Below, one piece after another: positions 12,284 through 24,481 of a stretch of 64,000 bases of DNA. A model generated the notes under the pieces. That model worked only from the letters and a program-made list of their open reading frames with translations, had not been told where the DNA came from and did no database searches. The stretch lies in the NCBI GenBank assembly GCA_015179025.1, contig WHUX01000001.1, positions 496,001 to 560,000 of the forward strand, read 5' to 3'. The position numbers and the translations under genes are program-made. Positions within the stretch are counted from its first letter, which is position 1. Each line of letters starts with the position of its first letter. Origin of the DNA: Terfezia claveryi. Taxonomy: Eukaryota > Ascomycota > Pezizomycetes > Pezizales > Pezizaceae.

Positions 12284-15200
12284 ATGGAGATTCAATATGG
12301 GATGTATACAAGTGGGTTTTGGTATTATGGCATCTATCACGGCGTTCTTTGTTCTCATCACGATTTTCACGATTTCTTGATTTGGTGTCACATCATTCTG
12401 GCGGAGCAACTGGAAGGCATACTTTGATTTTAATTTTGACTCATTTCTTTTGTTTATTATTAATCATTTTCTTTATCTCAGGTTTGTTTGTCTTCTGGCG
12501 TTTTTCGATACCTACTCATGGGGATACCGGTGTATTACGGTATTTTGTGGATCATAGCTTTTTTTCTTTTTCTTGTTATGGTTTCCTTTGTCCATTTCTT
12601 CATCGCATCGGCGTCTGAAGTGAGTGCTCATGTAATATTATTTGTTAGGGTTTGTTTATTTTTCCTTTGTCGCATGACTCAGGGATGTTGCCTTCTTTGT
12701 ACGCATTAGCTATTATTTCCTTATTGTTCACATAAAAGCGAGAAACAGAAAACTCTACAAAAAACACAGGAAAACAAGCAAAAATTAGTTAGTCTACAAC
12801 AATGAAGAACACCAATGATGGTGATGAAAAAAAAAACGTTTTGCAGCTCCACTTGTCTCCAGTGACTTCAATTCGCACAGGCGGCTTGGTGACCCCCTGG
12901 CCCCACATACTTTGCTGGGCACACGGGCAGCAGACTAACTGGATTGCATCTGAATATTCATCCTAACGGGTAAGTGGGGAACATCGAAATTTGCACCATC
13001 TCGACTTTAGCCATCCCTCCTGTGGGTTGGCTGGGTCGCAATTCTGAAGGGAAATAAGGAACAGGTCGACATTCCTTTCGAGGCCTTGAGACGGTCTGCC
13101 GGGAACTTCTAGCTGCTCTAATATCAAATAACGGCCTGTACTAGCATCTATTCTGGCTAACTTGGGCTCCGAGATGAAAGGGTCTTTCCTTTGACGTTTA
13201 CTTTTTGTGAGAGACAATATATTTCAGGTTTTCTCCAACCATATACTACCCGCGATGTGGAACCATGCCCAGTACGAATTTTGAACGGGGGTGAGGTTTC
13301 GAGGTCCCACTCGGAATCACATTTGCGAGAGTATTTAAGCTTAAGCATCGTGATGAGATATTATTCCGGAATTCTCCTCCCATCGGATTCCCTTCCTTGT
13401 TGTTTTCCACTCTGGGAATGGGAGCTAAAAGTGTTCAGGGCCTGAGGAATATTCTGGGCGTCGGGGATTTCTAAGAGATCTACTTTTTACTGAAGTAGCT
13501 GTAAAACGAAGATACTCTAAACTCTCCCGGTGATTACCGTTAACCCAGGATGTGGGAAACAAAACATCTCTCTCTATAGCCCCTCGAGTCCGTAGCCGGC
13601 CCTAGGTACTCGGACAAAAATTCACGACTTGCATCACGGCGGTTGGCGTATTATCACGATCTCTAGTTTCGGCGGGGACTGAAATAACGGATATGAACCC
13701 TTCCTTCCTAGGTCTTACCCGGCTTCGATCTCGGTTGGCATTCAATTATACCTACATTTACATGTGCAGTGCAGAAGAGTTGGGATTTGACACAACTGCA
13801 TACGTGGGGCATGCTGCGGCGTCGGTTGAGGGTGAAAAAGTCACTCATAGGGACAACCACGAGCGGACAATTAACAGTCTTAACTGCCAGCACTTCTGAG
13901 TAGCGCTTGTGATAGAGTCGTGATAAGCCGAAGCTTGCTGCTTTACTGCACTGCCATATTAGATGCAAAAATCACACAAGTCGGCCGTAAAGATGGCACC
14001 TTTTGTTTCAGAGGGCCTCCATGTCACAATACAATGTGCATAATCCCTTTTTTTCTCTTTTGGCTCTCAGTGTTTTTTTTTGCGCGCATACATTGAGGAG
14101 AGGGTTGCTACTGCATTGGGGCGTGCAGTTTTTTCAGTTTTTTGGGGCAGCTGATCGAAGAGCTTTGGAATTCAGAGATAGGAAACAGAGCTGGAACTCC
14201 GCGACCTGCAGTGCCCGAGTTGTGGGGGGGGGGGAGATGGGGTAATGAGAGCTAGTTATATGGATGGGATTTCCGAGTTTGTTTGCGTGTTTTTTTTTAC
14301 CTTTTTATTGTTGGATGATTTAACAGAGGCTAATGAACGACAATGCAGATGCAGGTGATGCTTGTTCATGCTATGCTTCATGTATACATGGTACACTGTA
14401 CATTCATGTATGTAAGCTGCGCTGGCTGGGTTTGTGGTCATAACTCATAACCTGACATTCGCGAAACAGACAACCTGACTACCGAGACCCCAGTCTAATG
14501 ACTGCCGAACCTGTGGCTGCTATGTACTCAGAGCAATTAGAGATAAACTTGCTCCAGATCTTCACTGGCAGCAGGCCCGCTACCTTGAGCGCCATGCCTT
14601 ATGCCCGTGGTGATCGATACATAGTTCATACGTTTTGATACGATTGCCATATTACTATGATGTGCTTTCGCTGAAGTGATAAACCGGTTATAGCCCGTAA
14701 ATGCAACCAGGAGTCTGGTCGTAGATGCCCAGGCCTGCTGAGTTTCGCCTTGTCGTCAAATGCAACGTCATTCCGTTTGTCTCCAGCTCTCAGGTTGCTA
14801 CTCACCCAATTCTGGTTCTTGAGTAAACGTCAGTCTGTTATATGATCTTCAGTGCTCTCTCGCGACTCGAACCACCACACTCAGTTACAATTGCGACCTT
14901 GGCCGTCACTTGTCTTGAATGTCTGTGAGGGCAGTACCAAATATCAGAACGACGCAACACAACACGGCCCGGATTAGAATTCGGCCACAGTGGTCACTAC
15001 CACCCGCTGCCGTCCGTTGGCCTGACATAACCCATCGATATGATATCGAAGGTTTCTCAAAGTTTGAGCGAAACAACACATGGCAAGTCGTATTGCATCA
15101 TCGGCAACCACAGGTCACTCTGCTCGACAGGCTGCTCAGAAGTAGCTGCCTTGGCCTAGCACCGTAATGGTCTGGGGTAGGAAGCGAATTGCTTAAGTTA

Positions 15201-18200
15201 TCATCAGTTGCATCCTGTCGCTTGGCCGCCTGCAGATTGGATATGGATTATAAATTAATGTTGCAGGTAGCTTACCTTAGCTGCTCTATAACCTACAGAC
15301 ATCTGCGGGCACAGCAGGGGACGTTTTGACAGGATAGGGCGGAACTATATTCATGCTGCCCACTGCTCAGGAGCAGTAGAGGTACATGTAAGAAACATAA
15401 GTGGGGCAAAAGCAGCATGCTGAGAATTATGACTGGCTGAATGACAAGCATGTTACCTGTTGCTGAGAGAAGGTGATGTCGTCATATCTGCAGAGGCGCT
15501 GCAAACATGACATTAGGATGGAAACATTTGCCATTGGCAAATTTTCGCAATTGAGCGTCCACCATCACAGAGAACGAGAAAATAGTGGTACGGTAAAAAG
15601 AGAGTGGAATATCATTCTTACATGTGTGTGGGTTGTTACTAGATGATTCGAGAGAATTTTGGAGTCATCTGGTTGCACCGAATACATTGCCCCTCCCGCA
15701 TTGCGGGGGAACGGTTGGACCTTACGCTGTGTTTAGCCTCTCAATCGTTGACTCAGGCATCTCCATCATACATTCACCCGGGTATATTTATTTTTTTGTT
15801 TTGTTTTTCCTTCCTGGAAGAGGACACCCGTCCAGATTTTGTTTGAATTCAGACCAGCTTGGTAATCCTACTGGCCACCGAAAAACAAACCCATGGGCTG
15901 ATCTTCTCTTATTTCCATGGTTAATTAATCCATCGATGCGAATATGCAGTTCAAGCGCAACTGCTTCCATCCCGTTGGCGGAATGTACATGTTGCATTTC
16001 CGCCCTGGCCGTCCAGCTACCGCTGGCTTTGAGTCTAGGTGAACATTGCAATTATGTTCAGGGCAAACTGGGGTTGTGAGTGGCCTGACTGGGTTTTGCA
16101 TACCAACATTCACTAGGATACCGTAGTCGGATGGCGATAGCAAATCAATGGGAACGCTGACGGGAAAAACCGGGATCCTTCCAGTTTTCACATGTGAGTA
16201 TCGCCGCCAGAGTGGGAAATGTGTACATACGTGTGAAGGTACATGTGCGTTATTGTTTCGCGGCGAGTATTATTCTATTGCAATTGATTTGATATCGGCT
16301 CTTTGACGCACGTTGGATGGATAAGAGCTGATAGACATGTGTGGCAGCAAGCGGGGTCTAGGCATATGAAATGACAAACATTATAATAGTTTAGACTCTA
16401 GACTAATAAACCATCCGAAGACCGAGGTACCCCGGAATACATGCTAAAATTCACGATGGTAAATATTTAAGCCAGCTCGGTACTTGCAGCCCTGGCAGTT
16501 GTAAGTTACACAGTACATCGTTCCAAGTAAGTGTCATTGATCTGCCATAACCGCCACAACAGCGGCAAGTGCGTGTTCTGGCTGATAGATTACGTTGGAG
16601 GTTCACGACAACCATGCTCACCTCATCCATGGCGGATCCGGATCATTACGAAGCGGGGGATTTACTCGAAGCAGGCATCTTGAACTACCGGATGAGTACT
16701 ACCACACGGCCGTTGCGGGCAGATGACCTGCTTGTCCGACCCGACGATGAAGACACTTCGTAAGTACCGTTTATACCTTCGTACCGACCATGGCCTTGAC
16801 GGTTACCCCATCATGCACTCTAGCTGATCGTGTGTATTATGTTGACCATGATGCGCAAGCAGTACAAATTATGGGATCTGATATATGCCTTTACTGATAT
16901 GTATTGTATATATATGTACATTTTGATCTTCCAGCTATGTAATCGCCTTGCATACTATTCTATGCGGCGGCTACCTATCTCTTGCCAATATATCCCAGGT
17001 ACAGCCCTCATAGCTTATACACGTATCACGAGCCTGAAGCCGATTTCCTGCACAATTTCCGAATTTCCCCTTGCTTAAAGGCTTCAATTGCATTCATTAC
17101 GCATACCTGCATGCCTCGGAGCGATCTTGTGATACCCTCCCTCGTACTCAGGTTGGGCTTTCTCAGTTTGCTATTGGAAACTTTCCGGTGCCGGTGCCCT
17201 TTTTTGCATGGTAAGGCAAGATAGGCCTGCATTGTCTCTTCTGCGAGAGGCCGTACTCTATTAAGTTTTGGTACTACCATCAGGCGGGGTACAGGTGCAC
17301 ATTGCGCTTATTGTTGTTTTACGACATTTTCCCCACAAAAAAATGCCGGTCCCATGAATCTACTGGTCACAAGGCCATGCATTCGGGAGCGGTGCCTTAG
17401 GCGTGTGGAATATGGTACAGTAGACTCTGGAGCGGGTACAAAAATATGAAAACGGAGGTTATTTGGTGATTGGTGGGTTAGTGGAGATATGGTTTGTCTT
17501 ACCGGGAATTACCTATTTTGGGACGGTGATGGGAGAGGTCGAAGCTGGACTCGGTACGATGGTGGACAAGCTTACCCAGAATTCGGCAGCGGCTTCCCAT
17601 TTGTGGACCTGCTTTTTATAATAAACTCGGGATTACTACATCATGCTGCGCATCGCACTTCTGTTGCAGATGCCTGCATGCGTCTGGCATCCGGCCATGC
17701 GCTGGACGAGATGCGATTTGCGATGGGGTAACGTTCGCCGTTATCACCAGTACATAATACAGTCCATCAGTCTGGCTCATCAGGCGTCGTCGCTGTTTAG
17801 GGAGAGCCTTACCTAGGAGGCAGCAAAGCAATAATGATCATTGCCTTTAGCATTTGGATTATCACTAACTTACTCAGCTAGCCAGTGAGAACCTAGAAAT
17901 GGCAGGTCTAGAAAAATTTGAAATTTCAATTACAGGGTCTCAGTCTCCCCCGCGTGGACTTGTACCTGCCTATCAGAGGGCTGAGTTGGACTTTCTGTTT
18001 TTAAGAATGAAGTGAACTGAAACATGCTCATGTCGTTCGGAGAATTTGTTGAAGCAGCGCGGGGGGGAAATTGACATGCTTTTGGTTGGATAGTATACGA
18101 TAAAGCATGGACATGTCCCACTGGTACCAACGGTAGCAGCGTTTCAGGTGCCTATTGCGGTAATTATATGGAGGGGCTGATCATGTGGTTTCAGTCATTT

Positions 18201-19500
18201 ACCCTTTGATCTGAGTCTGCGGTTGGCTTGCGGGTTTGTTTCCATGTTTCTTATGTTTGTTGTCTCAACTGAATGTGATTTGATGCATTGTTTGTTGTTA
18301 TTCGTTTGTTGTATTGTTTGTTTAAATAATGTCTTTGTTTTTCTGCTTCCCACCCACCTGCTACGGGAGGCGCTGACCACTTTGGGCGCCTACCGTACCT
18401 ACCCTGCCGTTCTGAAGTCTTGAATTTGACTGGTTGGATGGGCCCGATGTGGGGTGGGGGAAATTTGATGTTGAAGCTAACAAACAATACGTTCACCAAT
18501 ATTTGCAACGGGAAGGGATTCTTTGGTCTCGTGCCTCTTACTTACCGAACACGATCTGTCCCGCACGGGGACTACGACGACAGTTCGGGGTCGACCCTGG
18601 GACCAGATGTGGGGTACGTCCGCAGCCCCATTTTGCTTATACTATTGGATTGTGTATACATGTATACCTACCCCATATATGCACTAAGTACATGCACCCC
18701 AAATTCTCAATCGATGAATGCAATGCATTTTGTCTTCGAGATCTAATTCTAGGGTCGAGATCGATGGATTTTTTGGCACTCATGGTATAAAGTAACGTGT
18801 AATATTTTTTCGTACATCGTGCAACGTTCCTGACTCTTGGGTGATCAGCCTTTCCCCACGGGACCAACCCCGCTAATTATGCATGCAGAAGGCTTCTAGA
18901 AATTTTCTATTGGATTGTGAGCCTTAGATTTGGGATTTTCGTTTATTTACGTACGAAAATTTTTATTTGAGGAGCACCTCCTCCTCATATCCCCCAATAC
19001 CCCCATGCGCCATGTCCTATAACCCCACCCCCAATACATCCACCCTGTAACCAACTTCCTTGGACAACCCCCCCCCCCCTTCTCTGAGGGGGAGCGAGGA
19101 AGGAGGATTGCTTTCCTAACTGGCCAGGACTTACTTTTACCCACCGATCGTTCCGCGCGCGTCAACCGATCACAGACATTTGTGCATGTCATAGAAGCAG
19201 AATATCCACGTATGATGAGCTGAGGGGAAGAATTTTGTTGCTTTTTATTTACACATTGCTTTTTTTTTAATTTTTAATTTTTACCTTACATTGAGGAAAA
19301 TACTGTATGTATAGTAAAAGGGTGTTTTGCATTACTGACTAACATGAAGCGTCAACGACTCGACATCAGTGGCATGGAGATCGAATCCTAGACAAGGGTC
19401 CGAACCTGGCTCTTCCTCCCCCAAAGGAGAAGTGGCGCTTAACACGTGGTCCCGGCGGCTGCGTTTAGGTGGTATAGTGGGCGGCAATTGCTTATACCTT

Positions 19501-19526
19501 TGCATGGCATGGCATGGCATGGCATG
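19501..19526. repeat. (GGCAT)n pentanucleotide microsatellite
   Basis: Four to five uninterrupted copies of GGCAT within non-coding DNA. Confidence 0.85.
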
Positions 19527-20493
19527 TGCATACTCTGCTGCTATTACAGATGTGAAGGTGATGATTTAATGAATCATAACCCACCAATACCACATTTTAC
19601 AAGTATTCTCCATGATCGTGATGATCCAGATCGAAGGTCACGCTGGCAAAGTCGAGCGCTTGTATAAAGTGATGTACATCGTTGCGAAGTTGAGGAGAGA
19701 GCAGCGTTCAAGTTGAGGGAGCTCCTGCTTGTTAGTCAGCAAATCAGATGCCCAAAGATCATCTGCAAGGTCTGTATGGAGTTTTTGCTCTAAGTACCCT
19801 TCTATGGGATCTTCGGTCTCTCAAGGCTAGGTTTCATTGGTTGGCAAGTGAAATTAAAGCTGTATGTGAGTTTGCAATAGTTTCTCGATCCTGGTCAAGG
19901 CGACATAACTTGACTCTCATGACGGACAACGCCCGTCAGCGTGACAACCAGGTTTTGGTCACGTTTTCTTGTTTTTTTTTTTCTCTGTTCGGTGAGCGGG
20001 CCGTCGTTCCAGTTGGGTTTGCAATTGCATAACGTTGTAACTGATTGGTGGGGGTAATGTGGGGGTTTTCCGATGACCAGGTTAAACCCGGGCAACATGT
20101 CGATCACAGCGCTGGGCTGTGTGTGTGCACATGTCCATGGGCCACTGTGAAGAAGAAGGTAAATTATTGTGTACCAGTGTACCGTAGGCATTAATGTGGA
20201 ACGTTTATATGAATGGTTCAAGGGTATCTCTACATTTATGTTCGAAATGAAGCACATTTTCGCGGATCTAGAAGAATCCCGTAACAGGGAGAGAAAACAT
20301 TCAATTTTGGGTGCCGGGCATGGAACATCCACGCATCTACAGTACCACCGGCCGCGGCCTGCCTAAATGGAGTTCCGTCTGAGCCCTACCTGGCTGGAAC
20401 CAGTTGATTGAATGAAGCTGAATATGTATATGTATTATTCTGTGGGTGACCTCCCTGCCAATATTTTGATGCTTCAATGAATTGGAGTGTAAT

Positions 20494-20527
20494 AGACTTA
20501 GCAGCCAGACAGACTTAGCAGCCAGAC
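20494..20527. repeat. 17-base tandem duplication
   Basis: AGACTTAGCAGCCAGAC occurs twice head to tail with no mismatch. The surrounding DNA is non-coding. Confidence 0.85.
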
Positions 20528-21752
20528 AGAGGCTGTGATCACGACCAGATATGTGTGAAAGTGGCAGGAGCTCGCGAGGCTTTGCTCCCTCCTTAGGTAT
20601 CTGATTAGTTAGATTCGATAAAGCCAGCCATACTATCGTTCAGCCGAGGCATATTTCCGTTGGGAGCCGTAGCGGGGCCACCTCGGCATCTTTGGATATC
20701 ACTAAACGGAACCCACTTCACAATCTGATTGCACTACCCCTCGCAGTGCGAGATTATAGTTAATGATTATCGCGCATTCGCCGGGAAGGTATTTCCACCC
20801 AGAAAACTAAACATAGATTGGTGATAGATTGGCGGGGCTAATAGGTTGGCTAGAGTCGGGAGCGGAGGTCCGAGCGACGATCGTAAGGTCAAGGGAATTC
20901 GAAAATGAGAACAGGGAATTCGAAACTTTTTCCAGCTATAGACAGAAAACAAATACAATTAATGTTTCTAGTCCTGAATGTAGTCAGATTCTAATCTGTT
21001 GCTGATCATCAATAATTAACCGAAACTGGGGTTACGCAAGCACCTCGACTACCCGCTTTGGTTAGAGCCCACAGACGACCGCTTTTCGTCTCACTTATCG
21101 TTTCGCATACCGTTTCTGTATGGAGTATACAGTACACCTCCGAGCTTGGATTTTCTTCATGGATATAATCTTAGATGAAAGCAAGTTTCTATCTAGCCTG
21201 ATGTTATTGCAGATTGAGCTGAGCTGAGGGCGTCCGCGTACTCTAGTACCAAGAGTATATCACATTTACGAGCCATCCACTTGTTTTTGACAGCTAGATA
21301 AAGCGAAACGTTTACATATGGAATACGTCCTATACCTATATTTATCTTTCCCAAATGTTTTCCCGTTAATCGCAATATATGCAGACAAGATCGGATTCGA
21401 AGTTGGTTGGATTTTATTTTATCGAGATCCTGAGTGTGTGTATTTTTAGATGCCCATAATTCAGGATGATTTGCTAGCCTGGCATGGATCTGAACTTGGA
21501 TCCGCCATGTAGCTGTATGCACATATATATTTCTTCAAGGGCTTAGTGAGATCGGCATCTAGCATCAGGAGATTTCAAACATATTGCAGGTCATCACTCT
21601 ATCACAAGGAACAGTAGCTCTGCTATTTGGTAGAGTCCTCCTGTGGCGATTGGTCGAGGGTACGCGTATATTAAATATGCTGGCCATTATATGAGGCTTG
21701 GGCGGATTTTGACCGAGACAGGCTGGTCACAATTAATTCTACCGAGGGGTCG

Positions 21753-21766
21753 TGCCAACCAGACTA
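21753..21766 (-). repeat. dispersed 14-mer TAGTCTGGTTGGCA, reverse copy
   Basis: On the plus strand it reads TGCCAACCAGACTA. Read on the minus strand it continues CGACCCC, matching the C, then A or G, then A continuation of other copies. No inverted partner was found within a few hundred bases. Confidence 0.6.
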
Positions 21767-23529
21767 TGCCTGTTGTCTAAACTCGCCAAAAATTTCAATA
21801 ATGAGAGTAATATAAATTGATAAAGAACATCACTTTCTTGCCCATAGTCCCGGTTGAATTCAATGTTGATTTTCAATCACTATATTTTTAAATAGGTTAT
21901 TGTTATCGGCTGGTAACGAGACAGGGCAAAGAGATAGAGTGCATACGTACTCTCAATATAAAGAATATTATATAGATAACCAACCTACTATATAGCGGTC
22001 GAGTACCATAACGATCCTTCGTATATGTGCATCTGCAGCCCAAGCAACTAGCCTATCGGTATCACGAGACTAAGTCATGCGGTTGTCATTTTTGACGATT
22101 GAGTCTGAAAATATTGCTCTGAAGAATTTGTGATCGACCCTCGGGCTTAGACTCGGGAGCGGACCCGGCCGCCCAAATTATGTCCGACAAGGCCGAATAT
22201 TGTATAGTCTGGATATCTAACTGGGCTATAACGTGGATACCCAAAGCCCCTTATGGAGTTGGTCACATCGACATTGCCAGGCGGGCATGTTCGCTTGGTA
22301 CCGGAGCGACAGCCAGCGTGGCAGTCAATGACACTATTGAGTTCCTTCATATGGGTCACTTGTCCAATCTTTGATGAAAAGCGTTATACCGGCTTGACAA
22401 GGTTTTTTGCTTTTTACAGCGTAACAGCCACTAAAGCTTGAGGAATGCCATGTATCTGGAGCCGAGACAATTAGCGTCAGGTATGTATTTTTGTGGAGTA
22501 CTTTATCCATCCTGCTTTGTATGTAGTATCATCGTGATAGTTGCTGGTTAGTCCCCAGCTCCCAAGGCGAATCTACAGCTTGCTGCAAGAGACTATGGGG
22601 TAATACGTTAACGAGGAGTTGCATGCAGCTTGGTAGCGTTGATCAAATATAGCCTGTATTCATTTTGTGGTTGCCATTTGCACTTCATAACTTTGCAATC
22701 ATCGATGCCTGATCGATTATCGATCGTGGGGTCTTTCAATGGCTGCACACGTGGGTGCCTGACCTCTGGTGATGACAACTCATCAATCCTCATTAGTGGA
22801 GTATCACCCGCCCGTTCCTCGAATTACCGGGGAGGGGTGATAACCCGTGACCTGGGACTTCATAGCACATTCACGGCTTCGCTTTTACTTTCTTAATTGA
22901 TGTGGACTTGGGTGATGCGATGTATTTAGATATGCAAACAATTTCAGTTTGCATGTTTCATCAGCAGGGGATGTTCGACAGAATGAAGTCTTAGTGGAGA
23001 ACAAAGCAAAAAAGCTGGGGATATCATGCATGCATGAATTGATCGCAGGAAGGTTTGGTTTGCCCCGCCAATGCCCGTCGTCCCTGCCGTGATGATTAGC
23101 AAAGGCTAAAATGTGGAGTACTGGGGTGGGTTGCAGACCACCTCAAGCGTTTCTTTTTCAGCCTCATAAAAAAGCGATAACTGGGAGTGTTTAGATCGAG
23201 CCGTCAAGTATTTCAGCAAGCCCTTCTTGCTTTTTACAGACCCGGCCGAGAAGTGAGGGGTAATACGGGATGATGATCACGTCTGATAATGGCCGAGACT
23301 GTGGCGGCTGGATAAGGCCATGTATGTCTGCTGCGGAAAATGCGAACACTCCACATCTGAATTGTATAGGAGAACATCAACAAGATTGGTCAATATTTGA
23401 GACAGAGCTAGGGAATTAAATCGGTGATGACATCGTTGCTGGCTTTGATCCGCGCGGTTATCTGACCATTGCCGCCCGCGGTATCCATGCATGGTCCTGA
23501 TCGCTATATCCTGTACATAAGAATATATG

Positions 23530-23660
23530 TACAGTTAGATGGCAAAAAGTTTCGTTCCCTGCATAAGCATGCAACAAGATCCCATACAAAATCCCCATAT
23601 ATGTAGCATTTGGGCCTCTTTATGCAGAGGGGGGACGAAAATTTTTGCCACCTAGCTGTA
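23530..23660. mobile_element. 131-bp MITE-like element with Tc1/mariner-type ends
   Basis: The left end reads TACAGTTAGATGGCAAAAAG. The right end, read on the other strand, starts TACAGCTAGGTGGCAAAAAT. The two agree at about 22 of the first 26 positions (extending into TTCGT), with further inverted similarity inside (CTGCATAA against TTATGCAG). Each end begins at TA, the target duplicated by Tc1/mariner elements. There is no coding capacity. The same terminal sequence occurs at 31048-31073 beside the Tc1-like relic, so this is probably a non-autonomous relative of it. Confidence 0.7.
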
Positions 23661-24481
23661 CATACATGTATATGCCATATGCTATATGAATTTTTCCCAT
23701 TGGGTTGCTGGCTCATAATTATGCATAGCACTACAATATTTTATGCACAGAGCAGAGAGCCGAGCGATTAAACAATGCCATTGGAAGCTAAACCAGACAG
23801 GGATAGGGCCCCCTGCAATAAAAGTGGGGAAAATATGTAATTGGTTTCCTATGATCCAAAATCTACCCTACTCAGAATGTAGCTCTAAATGCACACATTG
23901 AGGGGCAGCTGTAGGAAGAATTGTCATCGTAAACGCATGTATGAGATGATGAGTAAAACAGGTTTGAGGTACACGGGGATCGCTCACGTTGAGGCCAGTA
24001 CAGGTCGTTTGGCAGAACGGCCCATGAGTAATAATGAGTCTGCCTAAGAATCATAGTGACTAGTACCTACCGAGACTGACAAGCACCGGTATTGGTGCTT
24101 ATAAACCACCAACAAGCTCTGTGTTCAATTGACATCAGACACGCAGCATCATCCGAACGCGCTCTTGTTCTGCTTGTCCCTAGCATCATCGATACCCCCC
24201 ACAGCATACCTCGGTAGTTTACTGTGATCTCGCATAGTGGTGTTGTATTATTTGCTCCACACTTCCGTGTTCCATCTCGGGGTCTTGGCATTTGTCTTGT
24301 ATCAGAAAACTGCCTCACCATACTAGTCTTCTTTAGGAAACAGTTCAATATTGGTGAGCTACTCGTGCCTGGTGAGCCCTACTGACCATTGCAGATATGT
24401 AACTCTTTGCTCACGATTGGTATAGATTACTTTCTCCCGAAAAGAAAAAACACAGGAAGAGCCCGAGAGTATCAAACTGTC

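Larger units (their letters stand above)
12284..24481. other. 12-kb gene-poor stretch
   Basis: No gene could be supported. 12284-12720 is T-rich and is probably the 3' untranslated region of the preceding gene. Poly-T, poly-C and poly-G tracts occur at 14050, 14225, 19071 and 19970. An exon-like piece at about 16569-16756 ends in a GTAAGT donor but could not be joined to anything. A small inverted-repeat element lies at 23530-23660. No tRNA, rRNA or long terminal repeat was recognised. Confidence 0.5.

Noticed and set aside
15624..16079. 151-codon open frame on the plus strand
   Set aside because: No recognisable motif, odd composition with overlapping frames on the other strand, and no splice context. 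Not called.
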